From: Asanoa hainanensis
Lineage (GTDB): Bacteria > Actinomycetota > Actinomycetes > Mycobacteriales > Micromonosporaceae
NCBI RefSeq assembly: GCF_900188485.1
Contig: NZ_FZPH01000004.1
Coordinates: 473,552 to 537,551 of the forward strand
Reading direction: 5' to 3'
Length of the DNA stretch: 64,000 bases
Below, one piece after another: positions 25,534-34,746 of the stretch; within the stretch, counting starts at the first letter, position 1; each line of letters opens with the position of its first letter. The position numbers and the translations under genes were made by a program. The notes under the pieces were generated by a model. That model saw only the letters and a list, made by a program, of their open reading frames with translations. It was not told the origin of the DNA and did no database searches.

Positions 25534-26535
25534 CTACTCGCCCAGGATCGAGGGGCGCAGTGCGGCCCATTCGAGGGAGTGGCGGATGCCGTCCTCGACC
25601 GAGTAGTCCGGGGTCCAGCCGAGTGCGGCTGCCGCCTTGTCGGTGCGGGTGTAGGAACCCACCACGTCGCCCGGGCGGGAGGGGGCGTCCGAGACCCGCA
25701 GCGGGCGGTCCGCGACCCGCCGGAAGGCAGCGACGAACTCGCGGACCGTCGTGCCCGTGCCCGTGCCCAGGTTGAGCACGTCGTAACGCTTCGAACCCTC
25801 GGCGGGCAGGACCTCGTCGAACCGGCGCAGGGCCTCGACGTGGGCCCGGGCCAGGTCCCAGACGTGGATGAAGTCGCGGATGCCGCTGCCGTCGCGGGTC
25901 GGCCAGTCGGTGCCGGTGATCCGGAACTCCTCGCCCGCCTCCAGCGCCGTGATCAGGCGGCCGAGCAGGTGGGTCGGCTGCGCGTGCTGCAGGCCCGTGC
26001 GCATCTTCGGGTCCGCGCCGATCGGGTTGAAGTAGCGCAGCGAGATGACCCGCAGGTCGTACGCGTTGGTGCAGTCCTCCAGCACCCACTCCATGACGGC
26101 CTTGGTCCGGGCGTACGGCGACTCCGGGCGCAGCGCCGACGTCTCGTCGACGGTGAAGTCGGCGCCGGGGGCGTAGATGGAGGCCGACGACGAGAACAGG
26201 TAGCGGTCGCAGCCGTTGCGGGTCACGTGCGAGATCAGCTCGAGCGACTTCGCCACGTTCTCGCGGTAGTAGCGCACCGGCTCGGCCACCGACTCGGGCA
26301 CCACGATGAGGGCGGCGGCGTGCACCACGGCCGAGATGTCCGGGTGGTCCGCGAAGATCCGGTCGATCAGGGCGCCGTCGGCGATGTCGCCCTCGTAGAA
26401 GAGCCGGTCGCGGACGTACTCCGCCCGGCCGGTGACGAGGTTGTCGACGATCACCGGGGTGATGCCGGAGTCGATACAGGCCGAGGCCACCGTGCTGCCG
26501 ATGAAACCCGCCCCGCCCGCGATCAAGACCTTCAT
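25534..26535 (-). CDS. galE: UDP-glucose 4-epimerase
   Basis: A 333-residue extended short-chain dehydrogenase. NAD is bound by GGAGFIG (residues 7-13), and S117 with Y141/K145 (SPYARTKAVMEW) form the catalytic triad. RYFNPIGAD and the PTRDGSGIRDFIHVWDLARA block (the latter around residues 220-240) are typical of GalE, which interconverts UDP-glucose and UDP-galactose. ATG 26535 begins the usual MKVLIAGG. The gene is divergent from the thiolase operon. Confidence 0.94.
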   Translation of the reverse strand: MKVLIAGGAGFIGSTVASACIDSGITPVIVDNLVTGRAEYVRDRLFYEGDIADGALIDRIFADHPDISAVVHAAALIVVPESVAEPVRYYRENVAKSLELISHVTRNGCDRYLFSSSASIYAPGADFTVDETSALRPESPYARTKAVMEWVLEDCTNAYDLRVISLRYFNPIGADPKMRTGLQHAQPTHLLGRLITALEAGEEFRITGTDWPTRDGSGIRDFIHVWDLARAHVEALRRFDEVLPAEGSKRYDVLNLGTGTGTTVREFVAAFRRVADRPLRVSDAPSRPGDVVGSYTRTDKAAAALGWTPDYSVEDGIRHSLEWAALRPSILGE

Positions 26536-26640
26536 GGGGTTGGACCCTACCAACCGCGTGCTTGTGTCCCACTCCACGCTCCGTGCGAGGTTACCGGCGA
26601 GTAGCATTCGACTCAGACCCCGTACCGAGGAGGCCCTTCC

Positions 26641-27834
26641 GTGCCCCGTTCTGTCCGCGACGTCGCGTTCGTCGACGGCGTCCGCACCCCCTTCGGAAAG
26701 GCGGGTGGCATGTACGCGCACACCCGCGCCGACGATCTGGTCATCCGCTGCATCCGTGAGCTGCTCCGGCGCAACCCGCAGCTGCCCCCGGCCGCGGTGG
26801 AGGAGGTCGCCATCGCCGCGACCACCCAGATCGGCGACCAGGGCCTGACCATCGGCCGCACCGCCGCCCTGCTGGCCGGCCTGCCCAAGACCGTCCCGGG
26901 CTTCGCCATCGACCGGATGTGCGCGGGCGCGATGACCGCGGTCACCAACGTCGCCGGCGGCATCGCGATGGGTGCCTACGACGTCGCGATCGCGGGCGGC
27001 GTCGAGCACATGGGCCGGCACCCGATGGGTGAGGGCGTCGACCCCAACCCGCGGATCCTGGCCGAGAAGCTGGTCGACCCGTCCGCGCTGGTGATGGGCA
27101 AGACCGCGGAGAACCTGCACGACCGGCTGCCGGCGGTCACTCGCGAGCGGGCCGACGCGTTCGGCCTCGCGAGCCAGGTCAAGACGGCCAAGGCGTACGC
27201 GAACGGCAAGCTCCAGGACGACCTGGTGCCGGTCGCCCTGCGCGACCCGGAGAACGGCTGGGGCCTGGCCACGGTCGACGAGGCGCCGCGCGACACCAGC
27301 ATGGAGAAGCTGGCCACGCTGAAGACCCCGTTCCGCCCCCACGGCCGGGTCACCGCGGGCAACTCCGCCGGTCTCAACGACGGCGCGACCGCGAGCATCA
27401 TCGCCGCCGAGGACACCGCCCGCGAGCTCGGGCTGCCGGTGGCCATGCGGCTGGTCTCGTACGGCTTCGTCGGCGTCGAGCCCGAGGTGATGGGCGTGGG
27501 CCCGATCCCGGCGACCGAGAAGGCGCTGCGGATCGCCGGGCTCGACATCGCCGACATCGGCCTGTTCGAGCTCAACGAGGCGTTCGCCGTGCAGGTGCTG
27601 GCGTTCCTCGACCACTTCGGCGTCGCCGACGACGACCCGCGGGTCAACCCGTGGGGCGGTGCGATCGCGGTCGGCCACCCACTGGCCTCCTCCGGCGTGC
27701 GGCTGATGACCCAGCTCGCGCGCCAGTTCGCGGAGCACCCCGAGGTGCGGTACGGCATCACCGCCATGTGCATCGGCATCGGCATGGGCGGCTCGGTCAT
27801 CTGGGAGAACCCGAACTGGGAGGGCACCAAGTGA
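26641..27834 (+). CDS. fadA: acetyl-CoA acyltransferase (thiolase)
   Basis: A 397-residue thiolase that cleaves 3-ketoacyl-CoA in beta-oxidation (or condenses two acetyl-CoA). The nucleophilic cysteine is C94 in DRMCAGAM, H346 lies in WGGAIAVGHPLASSGVR and the second catalytic cysteine is C377 in MCIGIGMGG. All family blocks are present and the length is normal. GTG 26641 follows GAGGAGG by 8 bp, a strong ribosome-binding site. It overlaps the FadB-like gene by 4 bp (GTGA), so the two make a coupled beta-oxidation operon. Confidence 0.95.
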   Translation: MPRSVRDVAFVDGVRTPFGKAGGMYAHTRADDLVIRCIRELLRRNPQLPPAAVEEVAIAATTQIGDQGLTIGRTAALLAGLPKTVPGFAIDRMCAGAMTAVTNVAGGIAMGAYDVAIAGGVEHMGRHPMGEGVDPNPRILAEKLVDPSALVMGKTAENLHDRLPAVTRERADAFGLASQVKTAKAYANGKLQDDLVPVALRDPENGWGLATVDEAPRDTSMEKLATLKTPFRPHGRVTAGNSAGLNDGATASIIAAEDTARELGLPVAMRLVSYGFVGVEPEVMGVGPIPATEKALRIAGLDIADIGLFELNEAFAVQVLAFLDHFGVADDDPRVNPWGGAIAVGHPLASSGVRLMTQLARQFAEHPEVRYGITAMCIGIGMGGSVIWENPNWEGTK

Positions 27835-29825
27835 GCAGCGAGGTCGTAACGAAGGCGCTGGTACGCGCCGTCACCGTCAACGGGCGCAAGGCCGCGCTGA
27901 TCACCCTCGACAACGGGCTCGACCACACCAAGCCCAACACGTTCGGCCCGGGCGGCCTGGCCAGCCTCGACGAGGCGATCACCGCCGCGCAGGCGCTGGA
28001 GCCCGCGTTCATCGCGATCACCGGAAAGCCGTACATCTTCAGCGTTGGTGCCGACATCACCGGCATGCCAGCGATCGCGTCACGGGAGCAGGCGGTCGAG
28101 CTCGGCCGGTACGGGCACCGGGTGTTCAACCGCCTCCGCGAGTCGACGATCCCGACGTTCGCGTTCGTCAACGGGGTGGCCATGGGCGGCGGGCTGGAGG
28201 TGGCGCTGCACTGCCACTACCGGACCCTGTCCGGCGGCGCGGGCGCGCTGGCCCTCCCCGAGGTCTCGCTCGGCCTCGTGCCGGCCTGGGGTGGCACGCA
28301 GTTGCTGCCGAACCTGATCGGCATCGCGCCGGCCGCCCAGGTGATCATCCAGAACCCGCTGACGCAGAAGACGCTGCGCCCGCCGCAGGCCCGCGAGCTG
28401 GGCATCGCCGACGTGCTGCTGGAGCCGGCCGACTTCCTGGAGCGCTCGCTGGAGTGGGCGGCCGGGGTGGTCGCGGGCGAGATCACGGTCGAGCGGCCGG
28501 AGATCGACCGCGACATGTGGGACGGCGTGCTCTACTTCGCCAAGCTGCAGCTCGACGAGCGGCTGCACGGCGCGGTCGCGTCCGCGGAGAAGGCGCTGGA
28601 GCTGCTCGCGCTGGCCAAGGACGCCGACTTCGCCACCGGCACCGCCGCCGAGGACGAGGCGCTCGGCGACCTCGCCACCGGGGCGCAGCTGCGCAACAGC
28701 CTCTACGCCTTCGACCTGGTGCAGCGCCGCGCGAAGCGGCCGGCCGGCGCACCCGACAAGGCGCTGGCCCGCGACGTCACCAAGGTCGGCGTGGTCGGCG
28801 CCGGCCTGATGGCCGGGCAGATGGCGCTGCTGTTCGCCCGCCGCCTCGAGGTGCCGGTCGTGCTGACCGACCTCGACCAGGACCGGGTCGACAAGGGCGT
28901 CGCCTACGTGCACGGCGAGATCGCCAAACTGCACGGCAAGGGCCGGATCGACGAGGGTACGGCCGCCAAGCTGCGCGGTCTGGTCAGCGGCTCCGTCGAC
29001 AAGGCGGCGTTCGCCGACGCGGACTTCGTCATCGAGGCCGTGTTCGAGGACCTGGGCGTGAAGAAGCAGGTCTTCGCCGAGCTGGAGAAGATCGTCTCGC
29101 CCGAGGCGGTGCTGGCGACCAACACCTCCTCGCTGTCGGTCACCGAGATGGCCGCCGACCTCGAGCACCCGGAGCGGGTCGTCGGCTTCCACTTCTTCAA
29201 CCCGGTGTCGGTGATGCCGCTGGTCGAGATCATCCGGGCCGGCAAGACCGACGACCCGGCGCTGGCCACCGCGTTCGCCGTCGGCAAGCAGCTCAAGAAG
29301 TCGTGCGTGCTGGTCAAGGACGCGCCGTCGTTCGTGGTCAACCGGCTGCTGACCCGGTTCCTCGGCGAGATCTACGCGGCGATCGACGCCGGCACCCCGG
29401 TGGAGGTGGCCAACACCGCGCTGGACCCGCTGGGCCTGCCGATGCGGCCGCTCGCGCTGCTCACGATGGTCGGGCCGGCGGTCGCGCTGCACGTCTCGAA
29501 GACCATGCACGCGGCCTTCCCGGACCGGTTCGGGGTCAGCGAGAACCTCGGCCGGATCGTCGCGAGCGGGAAGTCGCTGACCGACCGCGAGGGCAACATC
29601 GACGGGTCCGTGGTCGCGCTGCTCGAGGTCGGCGACGCGCCGCTGACCGCCGAGCAGGTGCGTGACCGGGCGCTCGACGCGATCGCCGACGAGGTGCGCA
29701 CGATGCTGGCCGACGGCGTGGTCGCCGACGCCAAGGACATCGACCTGTGCCTGATCCTGGGCGCCGGCTGGCCGTTCCACCTGGGCGGCATCACGCCGTA
29801 CCTGGCGGCGACCGGCCGGCGCTGA
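27831..29825 (+). CDS. fadB: fatty acid oxidation multifunctional protein (enoyl-CoA hydratase / 3-hydroxyacyl-CoA dehydrogenase)
   Basis: A 664-residue fusion. The N-terminal crotonase domain (1-~200) contains FSVGADITGM and NGVAMGGGLEVALHC, which form the oxyanion hole; the catalytic Glu lies in ALPEVSLGLVPAWGGTQLLP. The 3-hydroxyacyl-CoA dehydrogenase domain starts at ~315 with VGVVGAGLMAGQMALL, then ATNTSSLSVTEMA, VVGFHFFNPVSVMPLVEII (catalytic His) and DAPSFVVNRLL. It performs the hydration and oxidation steps before the thiolase. The start GTG 27831 overlaps the thiolase stop. The operon ends in a strong terminator. Confidence 0.95.
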   Translation: MSSEVVTKALVRAVTVNGRKAALITLDNGLDHTKPNTFGPGGLASLDEAITAAQALEPAFIAITGKPYIFSVGADITGMPAIASREQAVELGRYGHRVFNRLRESTIPTFAFVNGVAMGGGLEVALHCHYRTLSGGAGALALPEVSLGLVPAWGGTQLLPNLIGIAPAAQVIIQNPLTQKTLRPPQARELGIADVLLEPADFLERSLEWAAGVVAGEITVERPEIDRDMWDGVLYFAKLQLDERLHGAVASAEKALELLALAKDADFATGTAAEDEALGDLATGAQLRNSLYAFDLVQRRAKRPAGAPDKALARDVTKVGVVGAGLMAGQMALLFARRLEVPVVLTDLDQDRVDKGVAYVHGEIAKLHGKGRIDEGTAAKLRGLVSGSVDKAAFADADFVIEAVFEDLGVKKQVFAELEKIVSPEAVLATNTSSLSVTEMAADLEHPERVVGFHFFNPVSVMPLVEIIRAGKTDDPALATAFAVGKQLKKSCVLVKDAPSFVVNRLLTRFLGEIYAAIDAGTPVEVANTALDPLGLPMRPLALLTMVGPAVALHVSKTMHAAFPDRFGVSENLGRIVASGKSLTDREGNIDGSVVALLEVGDAPLTAEQVRDRALDAIADEVRTMLADGVVADAKDIDLCLILGAGWPFHLGGITPYLAATGRR

Positions 29826-29836
29826 CCGAAAGCGGA

Positions 29837-29868
29837 ACAGGCCCCCGGGGATCACCCCGGGGGCCTGT
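29837..29868. terminator. bidirectional intrinsic terminator
   Basis: A perfect 14-bp inverted repeat, ACAGGCCCCCGGGG and CCCCGGGGGCCTGT with a 4-nt loop, lies between the stops of the convergent FadB-like and Gln-rich genes. It can end both transcripts. Confidence 0.85.
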
Positions 29869-29880
29869 CGCGTCGTTGGG

Positions 29881-30900
29881 CTACTGCGTCTCGACCTGGC
29901 CGCGCATCGTCACGAAGTTCTTGTAGGCCGTGGTGCCGTCGACGTTGTAGACGCCGATCATGCCCACGCTGCCCCGGTCGGCCCACGCGCAGAGGCCCAG
30001 CGGGATCGAGGCGCCGCCCTCGGCGATCGCGCCGTCGGCGCACCGGGCCTCACCGCCCAGCGGACCCGGGTCGACGGTCTTGATGTTCTTCATCGTGAAC
30101 GGCGCCTTGTTGAGGTCGCCGAAAGTCCGGTCGAGCTCCGCACCGGGGCTGGCGATCAGGCCGGAGGCGGCCACCAGCATGATCAGCTCGCGCTTCTCGA
30201 TGTTGCCGTAGAACGCGGCGGCCGTGCTGGTCGCGTCGGGCACGTCGGCGTTGAGCTGGGTCTTCATCTCGTCGACCGCGCTCTGCAGCTCCGGGTCCTG
30301 GATGCGGGGCTGGCCGCCGAGCGTCTCGGGGGCCGCCACCCGCGTGTTGGCGACCGCGGCCACGTCGTCCTTGAACACGAAGTAGAGCGTCGCGGCGCCA
30401 CCGAGGCAGAGCACCAGCACCGACGCGAGGACGATCAGCACGATCTTGCCCGCGCTGCGCTTCTTCTTCGGCGGCGCGGTCGGCGGCATCGGCGGCCCAC
30501 CGAACTGCCCGTCGCCGTAGCCGGCCTGCTGCGGCGGCTGGCCGTAGCCCGGCTGCGGGTAGCCCGGCTGCTGGCCGTAGGGCGCCGGCGACGAGGGCTG
30601 GCCATAGGTGGGCGGCTGCTGGCCGTAGTCGGGCTGCTGCCCGTAACCCGGCTGCTGACCGTAACCGGGTTGCTGACCGTAGTCGGGTTGCTGGCCGTAG
30701 CCGGGCTGCTGGCCGTAGTCGGGCTGCTGTGGCGGCTGGCCGTAGGTCCCGGGCTGCGGCGACCCGTAGGTCTGCCCGTAGTTCGGCTGCTGCGGGGGCT
30801 GCTCACCGTAGGGCTGCCCGTACTGCGGCTGCTGCGGCGGCTGCTGGCCATGCGGCGGCTGGGAGCCGTACGACGGTGGCTGGGCGTATGGATCGGACAT
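29881..30900 (-). CDS. Gln/Tyr/Pro/Gly-rich membrane protein of unknown function
   Basis: A 339-residue protein. Residues 1-~140 are low complexity, with many QQPGYGQ and QQPDYGQ repeats, and the DNA shows an 18-bp tandem repeat from about 30605 to 30730. A transmembrane helix lies at about 153-176 ([20 protein letters not shown]). The C-terminal ~160 residues are an extracytoplasmic domain with two cysteines (ARCADGA and LGLCAWAD), probably bonded, that I cannot assign. ATG 30900 follows GGGGAG. Similar proteins are common in Micromonosporaceae; the function is unknown. The repeat number may vary between strains. Confidence 0.78.
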   Translation of the reverse strand: MSDPYAQPPSYGSQPPHGQQPPQQPQYGQPYGEQPPQQPNYGQTYGSPQPGTYGQPPQQPDYGQQPGYGQQPDYGQQPGYGQQPGYGQQPDYGQQPPTYGQPSSPAPYGQQPGYPQPGYGQPPQQAGYGDGQFGGPPMPPTAPPKKKRSAGKIVLIVLASVLVLCLGGAATLYFVFKDDVAAVANTRVAAPETLGGQPRIQDPELQSAVDEMKTQLNADVPDATSTAAAFYGNIEKRELIMLVAASGLIASPGAELDRTFGDLNKAPFTMKNIKTVDPGPLGGEARCADGAIAEGGASIPLGLCAWADRGSVGMIGVYNVDGTTAYKNFVTMRGQVETQ

Positions 30901-31014
30901 CACGGCTCCCCGGAGTTACTCCACGTGGACTGCCGGATCGTAGCGAGCGTAGTCACGCGCCGGGTCCCCTGCGTCAGCCAAGGGACACAAGGTGTATCCC
31001 GATCGTGACTGCGG

Positions 31015-31401
31015 TCAGTGCTGGGCCCGCTCGGCCGCGCTGCGCTCGACGCAGAACTCGTTGCCCTCGGGGTCGGCCAGCGTCACCCAGCCGGTGCCGT
31101 CCGGCCGGCGCCGGTCCCCGACCAGGGTGGCGCCGATGCCGAGCAACCGCTCGACCTCTTCGTCGCGCGTACGCTCGGTCGGCTGGAGATCGAAGTGGAG
31201 CCGGTTCTTGCCGGTCTTCTCGTCCGAGATCCGACAGAACAGCACGCCGGGGCCGGCGCCCTCGGGCGCGATCAGCAGGGCCTCCGGGTCACCCGGGAAG
31301 TCCTCCTCGGAGCGCGGGTAGCCGAGCACCTGCGACCACCACCCCGCCAGCTCGTACGGGTCGCGGCTGTCGATGTTGAGATGGTGGATGCGGTTGGTCA
31401 T
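31015..31401 (-). CDS. VOC superfamily (glyoxalase-like) protein
   Basis: A 128-residue member of the glyoxalase/bleomycin-resistance fold. It has NRIHHLNIDSRDPYELAGWW at the start, NRLHFDLQPTERTRDEEVER in the middle and GWVTLADPEGNEFCVERS at the end, with H and E in the metal-site positions. Many such actinobacterial proteins have no known substrate. It is the last gene before the divergent Gln-rich membrane protein and lies on the same strand as the histidine kinase but is not obviously in its operon. Confidence 0.88.
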   Translation of the reverse strand: MTNRIHHLNIDSRDPYELAGWWSQVLGYPRSEEDFPGDPEALLIAPEGAGPGVLFCRISDEKTGKNRLHFDLQPTERTRDEEVERLLGIGATLVGDRRRPDGTGWVTLADPEGNEFCVERSAAERAQH

Positions 31402-31432
31402 CGCGTCACCATGTCAGTCGACCCAGCGGTGA

Positions 31433-32644
31433 TCAACGGGATTTGCCGTCGGTCACCGCGGCCGTGCCCGCGGCCACGGGCGTGATGCTGGCGGCCGGCA
31501 ACGTCACCCGCACCTCGAGGCCGCCGTCCTCCTGCGGCTCGGCGATCACGCTGCCGCCGTGCGCGTCGCACACCGCCCGCACGATCGACAGCCCCAGTCC
31601 CGAGCCACGGGCGCCGGTGCGCTCCCGTCCGCCGCGCCGGAACGGCTCGAACAGGCCCGGCACGTCGATCGCGTCGACCTCGAAGCCGGTGTTGCCGACC
31701 ACCAGGAACACCTGGTCGCCCTCGGTGCCGGTGCGGGCCCAGAGCCGGCCGTGCAGGTGGTTGTAGCGGACCGCGTTCTCCACCAGGTTGCCGGCCAGCC
31801 GTTCGAGCAGGCCGGGATCGCCCACCACCGGCGCCGGCGCCAGGTCGGTGGTGACCGTCAGGCCCAGCCGGTCGACCTCGCCGCGGATCGCGGACATCGC
31901 CGAGCGCAGCCCGTCGGCCAGGTCGGCGGGCACCTTGCGGCCCAACCGGCGGCCCCGCTGGGACTCGCTGCGGGCCAGCACGAGCAGGGCGTCGACCAGG
32001 CCGTTGGCCCGCTCCGAGGCGTCGCGCACCACGGTGGCCATGCGGCGGAACTCCTCGTCGTCGGCCTCCGGGTCGGCCAGCGTCACGTCGATCTCGGTGC
32101 GCATCACGGCCAGCGGCGTACGCAGCTCGTGCGAGGCGTTGGCGACGAAGCGTTTCTGCGCCTCGAACGCCGAGCCGATCCGGTCGAGCATCGCGTCGAA
32201 GGTGCGGGCCAGCTCGGCGATCTCGTCGTCGGCGCCGGTGTAGCGGATCCGCTGGTCCATCGTCTGCTCGCCGAGCCGGCGGGCGGTCGCGGTCACCTGG
32301 TGCAGCGGGCGCAGGGCCCGCCCGGCCACGACGTACGCCGCGAGGACCCCGACCAGGCTGGTCACCAGCAGCGCCAGCAGCCCCTTGACCAGCAGCTCGT
32401 GCGACGCCGAGTCGACCACCTGGGCCTGCCACGCGGCGGCGTCGAGCCGGCGGCCGTCGGCGAGGTCGACGAACGCACCGGGCTGGAGCTGGTCGGCCGG
32501 GTGGATCGCCTCGCCGACCAGCAACCAGGCGAGCAGGATGAGCACGAGCCCGGTGGCCACCACTACGACCCCGTTGAGCAGGGTGAGCCGCAGTCGAAGG
32601 GTTGGCCGGGGAGCCCGCCCCCGCGCCGCCGCATAGACCGTCAC
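31433..32644 (-). CDS. two-component sensor histidine kinase
   Basis: A 403-residue membrane kinase. Two transmembrane segments (about 21-44 and 86-108) enclose a small extracytoplasmic sensor of ~40 residues, then comes a HAMP domain (~108-160) and the phospho-acceptor H172 in ANASHELRTPLAV. The ATP-binding domain has N-box NLVENAVRYNHL and G-boxes DVPGLFEPF and GSGLGLSIVRAV. The GTG start overlaps the response-regulator stop (GTGA). The signal is unknown, and the short sensor region suggests an envelope or membrane cue. Confidence 0.94.
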   Translation of the reverse strand: MTVYAAARGRAPRPTLRLRLTLLNGVVVVATGLVLILLAWLLVGEAIHPADQLQPGAFVDLADGRRLDAAAWQAQVVDSASHELLVKGLLALLVTSLVGVLAAYVVAGRALRPLHQVTATARRLGEQTMDQRIRYTGADDEIAELARTFDAMLDRIGSAFEAQKRFVANASHELRTPLAVMRTEIDVTLADPEADDEEFRRMATVVRDASERANGLVDALLVLARSESQRGRRLGRKVPADLADGLRSAMSAIRGEVDRLGLTVTTDLAPAPVVGDPGLLERLAGNLVENAVRYNHLHGRLWARTGTEGDQVFLVVGNTGFEVDAIDVPGLFEPFRRGGRERTGARGSGLGLSIVRAVCDAHGGSVIAEPQEDGGLEVRVTLPAASITPVAAGTAAVTDGKSR

Positions 32645-33312
32645 GTCACCAGCTCCCCCGGCATGCGGTAGCCGGCGCCGACCACCGTTTCGATCAGTGG
32701 CGGCTCGCCGAGCTTCTTGCGCAGCGTCATCACCGTGACCCGTACCGTCGTGGTGAACGGGTCCGTGTTGGCGTCCCAGACCCGCTCCAGCAGCTCTTCG
32801 CTGGACACCACCGCGCCGCGGGCCTTGAGCAGTTCCTCGAGCACGCCGAACTCCTTGCGGGTCAGGTCGACCGGTGCGCCGGCCCGGGTCGCCACCCGGC
32901 GGGCCGGGTCGAGCACCAGGTCGGCGAACGCGAGCACCGGCGGCGCGGGCGGGGTGGCCCGCCGGCCGAGCGCCCGCACCCGGGCCACCAGCTCGTCGAA
33001 GGCGAACGGCTTCGGCAGGTAGTCGTCGGCGCCGAGCTGGAGGCCGTCGACCCGGTCGGCGACCGTGCCGCTCGCGGTCAGCATCAGCACCCGGGTCAGG
33101 GCGCCCGAGGAGACCAGGTCCGCGCAGATCTGGTCGCCGTGCACGCCGGGCAGGTCACGGTCGAGCACGACCACGTCGTAGCGGGTCACGAACGCCATCT
33201 CGTGGCCGGACATGCCGTCGTAGGCGACGTCGACCGCCAGCCCGTGCCGGCGCAGGCCACGCGCGATCGCGTCGGCCAGGTTCCGCTCGTCCTCGACCAC
33301 CAGCACCCGCAC
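32641..33312 (-). CDS. OmpR/PhoB-type response regulator
   Basis: A 223-residue regulator. The receiver domain has E8-D9 (VVEDER), the phospho-accepting D51 (VVLDRDLPG) and K101 (YLPKPF). The C-terminal winged helix includes LTRKEFGVLEELLKARGAVV and TTTVRVTVMTLRKKLG. GTG 33312 is chosen because GGGAGG lies 8-9 bp upstream and the receiver starts directly (VRVLVVEDER). It overlaps the kinase gene. It lies 44 bp behind the beta-propeller gene on the same strand. Confidence 0.94.
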   Translation of the reverse strand: MRVLVVEDERNLADAIARGLRRHGLAVDVAYDGMSGHEMAFVTRYDVVVLDRDLPGVHGDQICADLVSSGALTRVLMLTASGTVADRVDGLQLGADDYLPKPFAFDELVARVRALGRRATPPAPPVLAFADLVLDPARRVATRAGAPVDLTRKEFGVLEELLKARGAVVSSEELLERVWDANTDPFTTTVRVTVMTLRKKLGEPPLIETVVGAGYRMPGELVT

Positions 33313-33356
33313 TGAAATAGCCTCCCTCACCCCACGTCAAGTTCGTGTGAGCAAAA

Positions 33357-34739
33357 CTAGCGCTCGGGTCGGACGGCCCAGATCCGCAGTGTGCCGTTGG
33401 CGGTCCGGCAGACGATGGCCGTGGGGCTCGACTGACAGGTGAGCAGGACCTCGGGGGCGGTGCCGAGGCGGCGCAGGGTGGGCTCGACCAGGGCGAGCAC
33501 GGTGCGGGGTGCGCCGAGCGGGATGCGGGTGACGACCGGGTCGCCCCGGCCGCCGGTGCGCCAGCCGTGCAGGTCGGCGAGCTCGGCACCGGTGTCCGGG
33601 TCGATCGTGTGCACCGGGCCGAGCCCGCCGGGCACCGAGCCGAGGGCGATCAGCTGCCCGCGCGCCTCGACCACGTAGCTGGCGTCCTCGACCCGCCAGT
33701 GCAGCCGGCCGTCGGCGGGATCCAGCGCCAGCACGTCGCCGTGGCTGCTGACGCAGACCAGCGCCAGGCAGGGTGCGATCCCACCTCCGTCGATGTCGTA
33801 CGGCATCCGCCAGCGCACGCCGAGCGTCTCCGGGTCGAGGCCCACGATGCCGGTGCCGCCGTGGTCGGCGTACCAGAGCACGAGGGCGCCGCCGACGCTG
33901 AGCCCGGACAGCGGCAGCACCTCGTCGCCCAGCGGGGCGGCCTGCCGCAGCAGCGTGCCGGCGCGGGCGTCGCGCAGCTCGATCCGGCCGGACCGCACGA
34001 AGACCGCGAGCCGCCCGGGCCCGCCGGTGCCGGACCCGGACGTGCCGGTGGCCACGGTCGCCGCCCCGGTGCCGCCGACGGCGTTGGACTCGGACTCCGG
34101 TGCCACCCGCGGCGGCATCCGGCCGGCCACCGGCGCCGCGCCTCCGATCGCGGTGAAGGTGAACCGGTCCCCCACGTCCGCCGACCAGAGCTCGCGCCCG
34201 GTCGCCAGGTCGAGGGCGCGGAGCCGGGGCGGGTCGGCGTCGCTGGCGTAGCCGGTGTTGGCGTCCGCGTCGACCACGAGCTCCGCCGGTGCCCACCAGA
34301 GCCGCCGGCCGGTGTCGAGGTCGTACGCGTCGGTGCGGCGGATCCGCCCGGTCGTCTCGCCGCCGGAGACCAGCACCACCGGCCCCGCCAGGTCGATTCG
34401 GATGATCCGTTCGCCGGTCGGCGCGTACGCCGCGGACCAGAGCTCCTCGCCGCCGGGCAACCGCATCGCGGTCAGCGTGCGCGCCACCTCGCTGACCCGG
34501 CGGACCACGTAGAGCCGGTCGCCGGCGACCGCGAACGAGGAGCCGGGGCCGCCGAACCGGGTGGCCGTCGCGGTCAGCGGCGGCCGCGGCACCAGCGAGC
34601 CCGCGAGCACGAGCGAGGCGGCGGCGAGGACGAGGACGAGGCTCCAGAACGGGGGCCGGCGCGGCAGGTCCTCCTCGATCTCGACCGCGTCCGGCGGCGG
34701 CACGGTGATCGGCCCGAGCTCGATGGTCCCGCCCGGCAT
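33357..34739 (-). CDS. membrane-anchored PQQ-like beta-propeller protein
   Basis: A 460-residue protein. A short cytoplasmic N-terminus (1-29) and a transmembrane segment (about 31-50) precede an extracytoplasmic PQQ/quinoprotein-like propeller. Repeats with the pattern AxDxxTGxxLW are visible (YDLDTGRRLWWAP, LDLATGRELWSAD, LDPETLGVRWRMP, LDPADGRLHWRVE, IDPDTGAELADL). A Gly/Thr/Ser-rich insert sits around 220-250. No PQQ-enzyme active site is seen, so a structural or sensory role is more likely. It lies 7 bp behind its paralogue and upstream of the two-component system. Confidence 0.8.
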   Translation of the reverse strand: MPGGTIELGPITVPPPDAVEIEEDLPRRPPFWSLVLVLAAASLVLAGSLVPRPPLTATATRFGGPGSSFAVAGDRLYVVRRVSEVARTLTAMRLPGGEELWSAAYAPTGERIIRIDLAGPVVLVSGGETTGRIRRTDAYDLDTGRRLWWAPAELVVDADANTGYASDADPPRLRALDLATGRELWSADVGDRFTFTAIGGAAPVAGRMPPRVAPESESNAVGGTGAATVATGTSGSGTGGPGRLAVFVRSGRIELRDARAGTLLRQAAPLGDEVLPLSGLSVGGALVLWYADHGGTGIVGLDPETLGVRWRMPYDIDGGGIAPCLALVCVSSHGDVLALDPADGRLHWRVEDASYVVEARGQLIALGSVPGGLGPVHTIDPDTGAELADLHGWRTGGRGDPVVTRIPLGAPRTVLALVEPTLRRLGTAPEVLLTCQSSPTAIVCRTANGTLRIWAVRPER

Positions 34740-34746
34740 GACGGGC

